Assembly (NCBI GenBank): GCA_003695745.1
Contig: RFHW01000029.1
Span: forward strand, 1 to 7,289
Source: Methanobacteriota archaeon
Lineage (GTDB): Archaea > Hydrothermarchaeota > Hydrothermarchaeia > Hydrothermarchaeales > SZUA-236
DNA length: 7,289 nt
Direction: 5' to 3'
Shown here: piece after piece, positions 1-5,499 of the stretch
Layout of the letters: every line of letters begins with the position of its first letter
Position numbering within the stretch: position 1 is the stretch's first letter
Made by a program: the position numbers and the translations under genes
The notes under the pieces: model-generated
What the model saw: only the letters and a program-made list of their open reading frames with translations
Told to the model about the DNA's origin: nothing
The model's database searches: none

Positions 1-195
1 AGCATTGACAGGGTGAACGAGGCATGGGGTGTCCACGGCACCAGCGCAGAGGACGCATCAGCCCTTCAGCCCGGCTCTGACAAGTTCACGGCCGTCAACC
101 CCTGCACCAGCTGGCAGGCGCAGCTCCAGCGGGCCGAGGAGCTGGGCATTGGCAACCAGAAATATAATATAGTTAATGTAGAAAAAGCACGGTGA
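1..195 (+). CDS. 3' tail of a protein of uncertain family (5' truncated by window edge)
   Basis: The frame is open from base 1 to a TGA at 193-195, so the first 64 codons visible are best read as the end of a longer protein; the GTG at 13 is not a convincing start, having no ribosome binding site that can be judged. The tail is hydrophilic, with AWGVHGTSAEDAS early, a single Cys in an NPCTSW segment and a basic end, VNVEKAR. The closing pattern (hydrophobic residues alternating before VEKA) is compatible with the C-terminal beta-barrel of a molybdopterin oxidoreductase, and the next gene is FmdE-like, a family often linked to molybdenum or tungsten enzymes. This assignment is only a guess. 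It lies 4 bp upstream of the FmdE-like gene, so the two are probably co-transcribed. Confidence 0.55.
   Translation, partial: SIDRVNEAWGVHGTSAEDASALQPGSDKFTAVNPCTSWQAQLQRAEELGIGNQKYNIVNVEKAR
163..171 (+). promoter_or_regulatory. Possible weak TATA element before the FmdE-like gene
   Basis: The AT-rich stretch TATAATATA sits inside the last codons of the upstream gene, in otherwise GC-rich DNA. Archaeal initiation about 25 bp downstream would give a transcript starting within roughly 10 nt of the ATG at 200. No clear BRE precedes it, and the bases also encode protein, so it may be incidental. Confidence 0.25.
191..195 (+). promoter_or_regulatory. Ribosome binding site GGTGA overlapping an upstream stop codon
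   Basis: GGTGA matches the archaeal anti-Shine-Dalgarno and ends 4 nt before the ATG at 200. Its TGA is the stop codon of the preceding gene, an arrangement that suggests translational coupling. Confidence 0.6.
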
Positions 196-199
196 AACT

Positions 200-853
200 A
201 TGCAGAAAAAAGAGATGAAATTCCCAACACTTCAGGAGGCGCTTGAGACGGTGCCCCGCATCCACGGCCACGTGTGCTCAGCCTCCTATTTGGGCGCCCG
301 CATGGGGCTTTATGCAATGAAACACCTCAGGCTCCAGCGCAAGCGCGACCTCGCCGTGGGCGTGGAGATACTCACCTGCGCTGCAGACGGCATCGCGGCG
401 GCAACCCAGTGCAGCTTCGGCGGCGGCAGGCTCACCCACCTTGACCACGGCAAGTTCAGCGCCTATTTTGGCAACTGGATGACAGGCGAGGCCATCCGCG
501 TCAAGCTCAACCCGGCTGTGGACATGGAGCACATACTCTATGGCAAGACCCTGAACGACTTCTACAGGGACCTTCCCAATATGACCATGGAGCAGGCCAA
601 GAGGCGCAAGGCAGAGCTCAAGAAGGTGGAGGACAGGCTCATTGAGAAGTGGGATGGGATGGCTGATGAGGAGCTCTTCATCCTTGAGAAGGCGGACATC
701 GACCCCAATGTGCTGAAGGCCCCCCTGGACCAGCAGTACATACCGGAGCCGATTCAATGCGCGGTCTGCGGCGACATCACCGAATCCTCCAAGACCATTG
801 AGAGAGATGGGCAGCGGCTATGCAAGCCCTGCGCCGGCGCCTTTGGTGAGTAG
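200..853 (+). CDS. FmdE-family protein with C-terminal zinc ribbon
   Basis: This 217-residue protein has the FmdE (formylmethanofuran dehydrogenase subunit E-like) signature: IHGHVCSASYLGARMG at residues 21-36, corresponding to the family's HGHxCPG...GxR motif, and LTCAADGIAAATQC at 58-71 followed by the glycine-rich GGG and DHGK at 82-85. H22, H24, C26, C60 and C71 are likely metal or cluster ligands. Residues 130-165 are charged and helical. The end is a treble-clef or zinc-ribbon-like module, C187-x2-C190 paired with C208-x2-C211. The family is known from operons of molybdenum/tungsten formylmethanofuran dehydrogenase, but many stand-alone members have no proven role, so a function in handling a molybdenum enzyme or its cofactor is inference. 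The usual proline after the first cysteine is replaced by serine (CSAS). The start is fixed by GGTGA at 191-195. No export signal is visible, so it should be cytoplasmic. It is tightly spaced with both neighbours. Confidence 0.85.
   Translation: MQKKEMKFPTLQEALETVPRIHGHVCSASYLGARMGLYAMKHLRLQRKRDLAVGVEILTCAADGIAAATQCSFGGGRLTHLDHGKFSAYFGNWMTGEAIRVKLNPAVDMEHILYGKTLNDFYRDLPNMTMEQAKRRKAELKKVEDRLIEKWDGMADEELFILEKADIDPNVLKAPLDQQYIPEPIQCAVCGDITESSKTIERDGQRLCKPCAGAFGE
845..850 (+). promoter_or_regulatory. Ribosome binding site GGTGAG that decides a TTG start
   Basis: GGTGAG lies inside the last codons of the FmdE-like gene and ends 5 nt before TTG at 856. The competing ATG at 871 has no comparable site at normal spacing, so TTG 856 is preferred. 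Confidence 0.5.
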
Positions 854-855
854 CC

Positions 856-1902
856 TTGGGATTCGTAGGGATGCGGAGGGGGAGAAAAAGGGCTGTCCAC
901 ACCTTTGGAGAGGTCACAGGAGTGGAGGGCGCAGGCCCCTTTATTGTGAGGATTGAAAAATCCATTGTAGGCGGGGTTTTATGCATCGTCGAATCCAATA
1001 TGAGGATCAGGGAGGGTCCTGTCTGGATAGCCGTAGCTCCGTTGAAAGGAGGGAAAGCCATGGGACGTGGAGGAGGGGCTGCTATGACCCTTTCAGAGGT
1101 GAAGGACATGGATGGAGGGGAGCTAACCTGTGTTTTCCGGTCAGAGAAAGGTCCATATAAGTGGGCCGAGATACGTCTTGATAATCGGGGGAGAGCGAGG
1201 AATCTTGAGGCCGGGGAGGAGTATCTCTTCAGCCTAATGGAGCCGGAGAGGTTCTTTGCGGCCTACGAGCGGCGGAGCATCCCGGCAGGATGGGCTGGGA
1301 GGAGCGAGCCCGATGAGGTGGGCCAGAGGAGAATGAGGCTCTTTGCAGAGCTCTCAGGCGCAAAAGAGGGGCAGCGCATCCTTGACTGCGCCACAGGGGT
1401 CAAAGGTTATCTCAGGGATTTCGCCGCCAGAGGGTGCATGCTCGTATGTCTCAACATCTCTCTGCCGATCCTCAGGAGGACGAGGGAGTGGCTGGACTAT
1501 GGCACGGCCTCCTTTGTAAGATATGATGCAGACCTGGGGATGCCCTTTAAAGAGGGGAGTTTCCACGTGGTCATAGCTGACGCGCTCCTTGAGTACATGA
1601 GATCGCCAGTATCGGTGCTTGGCGAAGCTGCAGGGCTTGTAAGGCCCGGCGGCCGTCTGCTCCTGCTTGAGCCCGTGGAAATGGGCCCGGGCCCGGATTT
1701 TTATCCTCAGGACCTATGGGAAGCGGCGCTGTGGAGGCCCGTCTATGACAGCGCCTTTTCACGGGAGACCTTTGAAGGGCTTTTAACAGGCCAGGGCTTC
1801 CAGCTGATTGAGCGGCGCACCATGCGCTTCGCATACCCGCCTGTTGGCAGAGAAAATATCGCCCAGGGCGTTGCGGCCTTTGAAAAGATTTTTATATCAT
1901 AA
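856..1902 (+). CDS. SAM-dependent methyltransferase with an unrecognised N-terminal domain
   Basis: The protein has 348 residues from TTG 856 (or 343 from ATG 871). The C-terminal half, about residues 160-348, is a class I Rossmann methyltransferase: motif I ILDCATGVKG at 175-184, an acidic loop RYDADLGMPF at 222-231 typical of the adenine-binding motif, FHVVIADALLEY at 236-247, and LVRPGGRLLLLEP at 261-273, the common 'LkPGG' strand. Motif I is atypical, with CATG in place of the usual GCGTG. The N-terminal part, about residues 12-140, appears beta-rich and glycine-rich (GRGGG around 70-74) and belongs to no family I recognise. The substrate is therefore unknown; small-molecule, quinone and protein methylation are all possible. 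There is no signal peptide or membrane segment. It starts 2 bp after the FmdE-like stop codon, so it belongs to the same operon and may be coupled to it. Confidence 0.8.
   Translation: MGFVGMRRGRKRAVHTFGEVTGVEGAGPFIVRIEKSIVGGVLCIVESNMRIREGPVWIAVAPLKGGKAMGRGGGAAMTLSEVKDMDGGELTCVFRSEKGPYKWAEIRLDNRGRARNLEAGEEYLFSLMEPERFFAAYERRSIPAGWAGRSEPDEVGQRRMRLFAELSGAKEGQRILDCATGVKGYLRDFAARGCMLVCLNISLPILRRTREWLDYGTASFVRYDADLGMPFKEGSFHVVIADALLEYMRSPVSVLGEAAGLVRPGGRLLLLEPVEMGPGPDFYPQDLWEAALWRPVYDSAFSRETFEGLLTGQGFQLIERRTMRFAYPPVGRENIAQGVAAFEKIFIS
1882..1897 (+). promoter_or_regulatory. Predicted archaeal promoter (BRE + TATA) for the dehydratase-like/radical SAM unit
   Basis: GAAAAG (1882-1887, BRE-like) is followed by TTTTATAT (1890-1897), the most AT-rich element before the next gene. 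It lies in the last codons of the methyltransferase. Initiation about 25 bp downstream, near 1920, would leave a leader of about 70 nt before the ATG at 1993. The rest of the 90-bp gap, 1903-1992, shows no convincing terminator, small ORF or RNA. Confidence 0.5.
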
Positions 1903-1981
1903 CATGTAAATAAGTTGGTGAAAAGGACCATAGGTGTCTATGTGACATTCCACAAAAAAGAGGTATGGATAATAGAAAAGG

Positions 1982-1986
1982 GGTGA
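1982..1986 (+). promoter_or_regulatory. Ribosome binding site GGTGA for the dehydratase-like gene
   Basis: GGTGA ends 6 nt before ATG 1993 and supports that start. Confidence 0.6.
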
Positions 1987-1992
1987 ATATAC

Positions 1993-3180
1993 ATGCAGTC
2001 TAGAACAGCTTTGAGTGTAGATGAAAAAATCATGCCGCTGTACAGCGACATTAGGGAACTTTCCAGCATCAAGAGGATGTACCAGTACAATGCAAGTGTC
2101 TGGGATTCCTGGGCCAAGCATATTGCAAAGGGTGGCAAGGTCGTGGGGACCTCGGCGAACTCGCCTATCGAGCTTCTGAGGGCTGCAGGCGTCTTCTCCA
2201 TCATATATAAGAGGCGTGAGGACCTGAACAGGGCCATCATAAAAAGCGACATCAACCTCACCAGGTGGATCTATCACTTCGGTGTGGGCGAGTGTGTATG
2301 CCGGTATCTCAACGGAAGCGCAGGCTCTCCGATCCTCGGGGCATGCCCGGGCTATGACCTTGTGATAACGGATTTCATGCCCAAGCTCCCTGACTGGAAC
2401 AACATGATCGCCTCCATCGGCAGCGACTGGGAATTCCAGTTCCTTGAGCTGGAGAGCGGTCTTTCCAGGGCCGAGAGGGAGTCAGCCATATATGAGAAGC
2501 TCCTCTTACTCAGGGAGAGGCTTGAGAAGCTCACAGGAAAGAGGATCACCGATGAGATGATCTCTGAGTCCATCAGGCTCACAAACGAGGTTACAGATGT
2601 GTTCGCCCGCATAGACAGCTTCATCAAGGAGGAGCCACATCCCCTGAAGAGCTTTGACATATACAACCTCAAGGTCATCTGCACAGACTACATCGGCGGG
2701 ATAACAGACGAGCTCCTTGGCATCTGCTATCTCCTTGAGGACGAGCTTCGCGAGCGTGTTGAGCAGGGCGTCGGCTATGAGGGCAAGAAGATCCTGCTCG
2801 CCGGCGGCTTCAGGAACGAGTTCCTCCATGCCATAGACTCCAACGGGGGCATTGTCACTTCGGCGTGGCCCTTCCAGAGGTTCACCGCCCACCGGAGGAG
2901 AATAGAGGAGAACGGCGATGTCATTGGCTCCCTTGCCAGGTGGTATGCCGGCCACTCCGGACTCGGCTCTTCTGAGGAGAACGCAAGGGACTTTGTGGAC
3001 CTTGTAAGGCACTATGAGGTTGACGCTGTCATATACAACAAGCAGTGTCCCTTCGGCACCCGCGCGGTGTACGACTTCCACGATGCGATAAAAGAGGCCG
3101 TTCATGTGCCCTTCCTGTCCATCGAGGCCTCTGAGGAGGATCCTGCAAAACCGATCAGCGAGTTCCTGAGGAACCTCTAG
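1993..3180 (+). CDS. 2-Hydroxyacyl-CoA dehydratase / benzoyl-CoA reductase (HgdB-like) family protein
   Basis: This 395-residue protein matches the HgdB/BcrB/BcrC/FldC family in length and layout. An N-terminal Rossmann-like part contains KVVGTSANSPIELLRAAGVFS (49-69), the family's start-of-domain strand and helix. It continues with ECVCRYLNG (100-108), then PGYDLVITDF (119-128). A helical middle (about 155-215) leads to a second Rossmann part with KKILLAGG (265-272), VDAVIYNKQCPFG (343-355) and VPFLSIEAS (372-380), corresponding to the closing 'C...P.l.iE.d' of the family. Known members bind Fe-S clusters and carry out radical dehydration of hydroxyacyl-CoA or reduction of benzoyl-CoA. Likely cluster ligands are C101 or C103 and C352. 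The second ligand, normally in a Cys-Asp shortly after the 'Dlvi' strand, is not at its usual place (DFMPKLPDW), and C118 may substitute. No partner alpha subunit and no HgdC-type activator ATPase is in the window, so the enzymatic role is uncertain; a double-cubane-cluster-type protein is an alternative. It directly abuts the radical SAM gene. Confidence 0.85.
   Translation: MQSRTALSVDEKIMPLYSDIRELSSIKRMYQYNASVWDSWAKHIAKGGKVVGTSANSPIELLRAAGVFSIIYKRREDLNRAIIKSDINLTRWIYHFGVGECVCRYLNGSAGSPILGACPGYDLVITDFMPKLPDWNNMIASIGSDWEFQFLELESGLSRAERESAIYEKLLLLRERLEKLTGKRITDEMISESIRLTNEVTDVFARIDSFIKEEPHPLKSFDIYNLKVICTDYIGGITDELLGICYLLEDELRERVEQGVGYEGKKILLAGGFRNEFLHAIDSNGGIVTSAWPFQRFTAHRRRIEENGDVIGSLARWYAGHSGLGSSEENARDFVDLVRHYEVDAVIYNKQCPFGTRAVYDFHDAIKEAVHVPFLSIEASEEDPAKPISEFLRNL
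3167..3172 (+). promoter_or_regulatory. Ribosome binding site TGAGGA within the upstream gene's end
   Basis: TGAGGA lies in the last codons of the dehydratase-like gene, 8 nt before ATG 3181. It fits translation of the radical SAM gene from the same message. Confidence 0.45.
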
Positions 3181-4209
3181 ATGCAGGAAGCATGGTGCCA
3201 GGAAAAGCTAACAGATAAAAAGGTCAGATGCGGTCTCTGCATAATCGGATGCGCCGTACCTGAGGGTGGGCAGGGTCTCTGCAGGACCAGGGCGAACCAG
3301 GATGGAAGGCTCATAAACACCGTTTACGGGAGGCTGTCCAGCTTCAGCACAGACTTTGTTGAGAAGGTGCCGCTCTATCACTTCTATCCAAACCACCGCT
3401 TCCTCACCATCGGCGGAGTGGGCTGCAACCTCCACTGCCGATTCTGCCTCACCTGGAACATCACCCAGACAGACCCCGATGAGATAGAGACGGATTCCCT
3501 CTCACCTGAGCAGCTGGTGAACGCCGCGGCAGGCCTCCGGTGCAGGGGCATTGCATACACCCACTCGGAGCCCACGCTCAACATAGAATTCTACTCTGAG
3601 GTGATGGAGAGGGCCCATAAAGCCGGGCTTGTGAACGTCTTTGCCACCAACGGCTTCATATCTCTGGATGCCTTCGAGAGGATATCTGGTTTTGTGGATG
3701 CCGTGGCCCTCACATTCAAGGGCAGCCCACGTTTCTATGGCAGGGTCTGCGGCGCCGCATACGACAGAGAGCACTTCACCAGTCTTGTTGAAGCGATAAG
3801 GGGGAAGGGGATCCATCTGGAGGTCGTCTATGTGCTCATCCCTGGCGAGAACGACGATGACGAGAGCCTCCACGAGCTGATAGAGCTTGTGAAGAAGGCC
3901 CGCGTCCCCTTGATATTCCTCAGGTTCTTCCCAAGCTACAAGATGGACGGGCTGGAGTCGCCCTCTGAAGAATCCCTTGAACACGCCCTCAACCTCGCCT
4001 ATGCAAGCGGTGTGGAGTACGCCTACATGGAGAACATCTTCGAGCACCCGGGGAAGAACACATACTGCCCGGGCTGCAAAACCACCCTGATAGAGAGGGA
4101 GGGATACGGCATCGTGAGCTGGAGGATCAAGGACAAACGGTGTCCGGAGTGCGGGATGGAGATACCCATAACTGGCGAGCCTCTTCTGAAGACCCTTTCA
4201 ACGGGATAG
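3181..4209 (+). CDS. Radical SAM protein, AmmeMemoRadiSam-like (PflA-related) group
   Basis: The 342-residue protein carries the radical SAM cluster motif C82-NLH-C86-RF-C89 (CX3CX2C), which binds the [4Fe-4S] cluster that cleaves S-adenosylmethionine. Around it is the layout of the AmmeMemoRadiSam-type enzymes: an N-terminal cysteine cluster (C17, C20, C24, C34), NTVYGRLSS (46-54), EKVPLYHFYP (61-70), IAYTHSEPTL (124-133, where the usual form is AYTYNEPT), VNVFATNGF (151-159), VLIPGENDDDES (218-229), LRFFPSYKMDG (247-257) and AYMENIFEHPGKNTYCPGC. The C-terminus has two CX2C pairs (C296/C299 and C321/C324) that look like a zinc ribbon. The substrate of this group is generally unknown. AMMECR1 and MEMO1-like partners are not in the window. 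Its ATG follows the stop codon of the HgdB-like gene with no gap, so it probably serves that protein, perhaps as an activase or modifying enzyme; that is inference. Its last 12 bp overlap the convergent aminotransferase gene. Confidence 0.9.
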   Translation: MQEAWCQEKLTDKKVRCGLCIIGCAVPEGGQGLCRTRANQDGRLINTVYGRLSSFSTDFVEKVPLYHFYPNHRFLTIGGVGCNLHCRFCLTWNITQTDPDEIETDSLSPEQLVNAAAGLRCRGIAYTHSEPTLNIEFYSEVMERAHKAGLVNVFATNGFISLDAFERISGFVDAVALTFKGSPRFYGRVCGAAYDREHFTSLVEAIRGKGIHLEVVYVLIPGENDDDESLHELIELVKKARVPLIFLRFFPSYKMDGLESPSEESLEHALNLAYASGVEYAYMENIFEHPGKNTYCPGCKTTLIEREGYGIVSWRIKDKRCPECGMEIPITGEPLLKTLSTG

Positions 4210-5307
4210 TGTCCCTGCCACCTCTGCCGCCTCCTCTTCTGTGTTGTAGATGTGTGGCGACAGGCGCAGGTTCCTCCGGATGGTGGCAACGATCCGGTGT
4301 TTGCGCAGAAACCCTCTTGTAAGCTTTCCTTTTTCTATGCACACGATGCCTGAGCGGTGCTCCAGCTCCATATGTGAAAGGACCTTCAATCCAGACCGGT
4401 CCAGCTCATCGGCAAGGGCCTCTGAAAGCCCAAGAACCCTCTTCTCTATCTGGCGCTGCCCGATGGAGCTTATAAGCTGGAGGGCTGCCTTCATGCCCAG
4501 AAACCCGCCGATATTCTTGTTGCCTGCCTCGAATCTCGCAGCCCCTGGGAGCAGCTCAAAACCCCGTGTATCCAGCTTCTCAGGCTCATTCACGGAAAGC
4601 CATCCGACGACCGGCGGCTCCACCCCCTCAAGATGCTCTTTCCTCACATAGAACAGGCCGGTGCCAAGCGGCGAGAGAAGCCATTTATAGCCCGGCGCCG
4701 AGAGGAAGTCAGCGCCCGCCTCCTTAACATCGACCTTTATGGCGCCAAGGGACTGGGCGGCATCAACGTGGAGGAGCACATCCTTCTCCCGGCATATCCT
4801 GCCGATCTCCCTGAGGTCAAGCCGGTATCCTGAGCCATAGAGGACATGGCTTATGGAGAGGAGCCTTGTCCGCTCTGTCAGCACAGCTTCAATGTCCTCC
4901 ACAGCCACCATGCCATCCCTGCATTCAACGTATCTGGGGGCCACACCCCTGCGGCGGAGGTTCAGGAACGGATAGACATTGGTGGGGAAGTCACAGCCGC
5001 AGACCACCACCTCATCGCCCTTTCTCCAGTCCACAAGACCGGCTGCGAGGTTGACACCCTCCGAGGTGTTCTTTGTGAGGGCGACCTCCTCTGGCGAGGC
5101 GTTTATTAACTCTGCTGCAAGCCTGCGGCAATCCTCTATCTCACCATACCATCTGTCATAGTAGAGCGAGGCAAAATCCAGGCGCTCAACGGAAAATGCC
5201 TTCAGGGCATCCACGACCGGTGTGCAGTACGGCGAAAGAGAGGCTGCATCAAAATAGAGCCACCTCTCTGTTATGGGAAAGAGATCCCTTACATCCTCTG
5301 CTTTCAT
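4198..5307 (-). CDS. Class V PLP-dependent aminotransferase (cysteine desulfurase-like fold, no catalytic Cys seen)
   Basis: The 369-residue protein has the full class V fold: LYFDAASLSP (17-26), the phosphate-binding TKNTSEGVN (78-86), HVDAAQS (180-186) with D182 to pair with the pyridine nitrogen, and SAPGYKWLLSPLGTG (203-217) with K208 as the probable Schiff-base lysine. FEAGNKN (259-265) and RRNLRLSPHIYNTEEE (344-359) complete it. SufS/IscS-type desulfurases carry a mobile-loop cysteine near this last region, before the substrate-binding arginine; here there is none, and the RLSPHIYNTEEE ending instead resembles isopenicillin N epimerase-like or EgtE/kynureninase-like lyases and transaminases. 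A role in sulfur supply to the neighbouring Fe-S proteins is therefore not supported by sequence. The start at 5307 fits a TATA promoter with a leader of only about 10 nt. A weak GTGGA (5311-5315) lies very close to the ATG. It is likely a single-gene transcript in this window, cytoplasmic, with substrate unknown. Confidence 0.88.
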   Translation of the reverse strand: MKAEDVRDLFPITERWLYFDAASLSPYCTPVVDALKAFSVERLDFASLYYDRWYGEIEDCRRLAAELINASPEEVALTKNTSEGVNLAAGLVDWRKGDEVVVCGCDFPTNVYPFLNLRRRGVAPRYVECRDGMVAVEDIEAVLTERTRLLSISHVLYGSGYRLDLREIGRICREKDVLLHVDAAQSLGAIKVDVKEAGADFLSAPGYKWLLSPLGTGLFYVRKEHLEGVEPPVVGWLSVNEPEKLDTRGFELLPGAARFEAGNKNIGGFLGMKAALQLISSIGQRQIEKRVLGLSEALADELDRSGLKVLSHMELEHRSGIVCIEKGKLTRGFLRKHRIVATIRRNLRLSPHIYNTEEEAAEVAGTLSR

Positions 5308-5338
5308 CCTTCCACTGGATACAGGGCTTATTATCCTC

Positions 5339-5355
5339 TATATATAATACTTTGT
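5339..5355 (-). promoter_or_regulatory. Predicted archaeal promoter for the aminotransferase
   Basis: On the minus strand, ACAAAG (5355-5350, BRE-like) precedes TTATATATA (5347-5339). The TATA centre lies about 36 bp upstream of the ATG at 5307, placing the predicted transcript start near 5317 and giving a very short leader. Confidence 0.65.
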
Positions 5356-5368
5356 AAAGGCGAGGCGA

Positions 5369-5390
5369 AAGAGGCCCCCCAAGACCTCTT
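5369..5390. repeat. Short inverted repeat (6-bp arms, 10-bp spacer) in the divergent region
   Basis: AAGAGG at 5369-5374 is mirrored by CCTCTT at 5385-5390, with a C-rich spacer. It sits upstream of both divergent promoters. It is short enough to be chance; if functional it would more likely be a binding site than a terminator, because no U tract follows. Confidence 0.2.
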
Positions 5391-5428
5391 CCTCTCAACA
5401 CCCCCAGCACCAAGAGAGAACAGCAACA

Positions 5429-5437
5429 TTTATATAT
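5429..5437 (+). promoter_or_regulatory. Predicted archaeal TATA promoter for the cytochrome operon
   Basis: TTTATATAT is a near-consensus archaeal TATA box. Initiation about 26 bp downstream, near 5459, would give a leader of about 40 nt before the ATG at 5500. The BRE is not clear. It faces away from the aminotransferase promoter. Confidence 0.7.
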
Positions 5438-5443
5438 CAGGGG

Positions 5444-5455
5444 TCTAAATTTAGA
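5444..5455 (+). promoter_or_regulatory. Perfect 12-bp palindrome, probable operator
   Basis: TCTAAATTTAGA reads identically on both strands. It lies between the TATA box (ends 5437) and the predicted transcript start (about 5459). A dimeric regulator bound there would block RNA polymerase loading, so repression of the cytochrome operon is the natural reading. The regulator cannot be named from the window. Confidence 0.45.
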
Positions 5456-5485
5456 AAAGCCTTGATTGGATTCAACAAAAATAGA

Positions 5486-5494
5486 GAGGGTGGT
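5486..5494 (+). promoter_or_regulatory. Ribosome binding site for the multiheme cytochrome c gene
   Basis: GAGGGTGGT includes GGTGG ending 5-6 nt before ATG 5500. It supports this start, which also leaves a complete signal sequence. Confidence 0.5.
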
Positions 5495-5499
5495 AGAAA

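Noticed and set aside
13..195. A free-standing 60-residue protein starting at GTG 13
   Set aside because: The frame is open to the window edge and the sequence looks like the end of a larger protein, so it is annotated as a truncated tail.
2506..3105. 199-codon minus-strand open frame opposite the HgdB-like gene
   Set aside because: The plus strand is a clear family member over its full length, and the opposite frame shows no domain or convincing start signal.
3181..4209. Calling the radical SAM protein a pyruvate formate-lyase activating enzyme
   Set aside because: It shares the CX3CX2C motif but has the extra N-terminal cysteine cluster, C-terminal zinc-ribbon cysteines and AmmeMemoRadiSam-type motifs, and no glycyl radical enzyme is nearby.
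4141..4230. Intrinsic terminator between the convergent genes
   Set aside because: The genes overlap and there is no T-run or stem followed by U-rich sequence on either strand.
4250..5161. Plus-strand open frames opposite the aminotransferase
   Set aside because: They are antisense to a complete class V aminotransferase with all PLP residues and have no ribosome binding or domain evidence.
5317..5336. Inverted repeat GGATA...TATCC (5-bp arms, 10-bp spacer) near the aminotransferase start
   Set aside because: The arms are too short to separate from chance and the symmetry is not extended, unlike the perfect 12-bp dyad at 5444-5455.
5308..5499. A small RNA or riboswitch in the divergent region
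   Set aside because: Both predicted leaders are short (about 10 and 40 nt) and no conserved structured RNA could be recognised.
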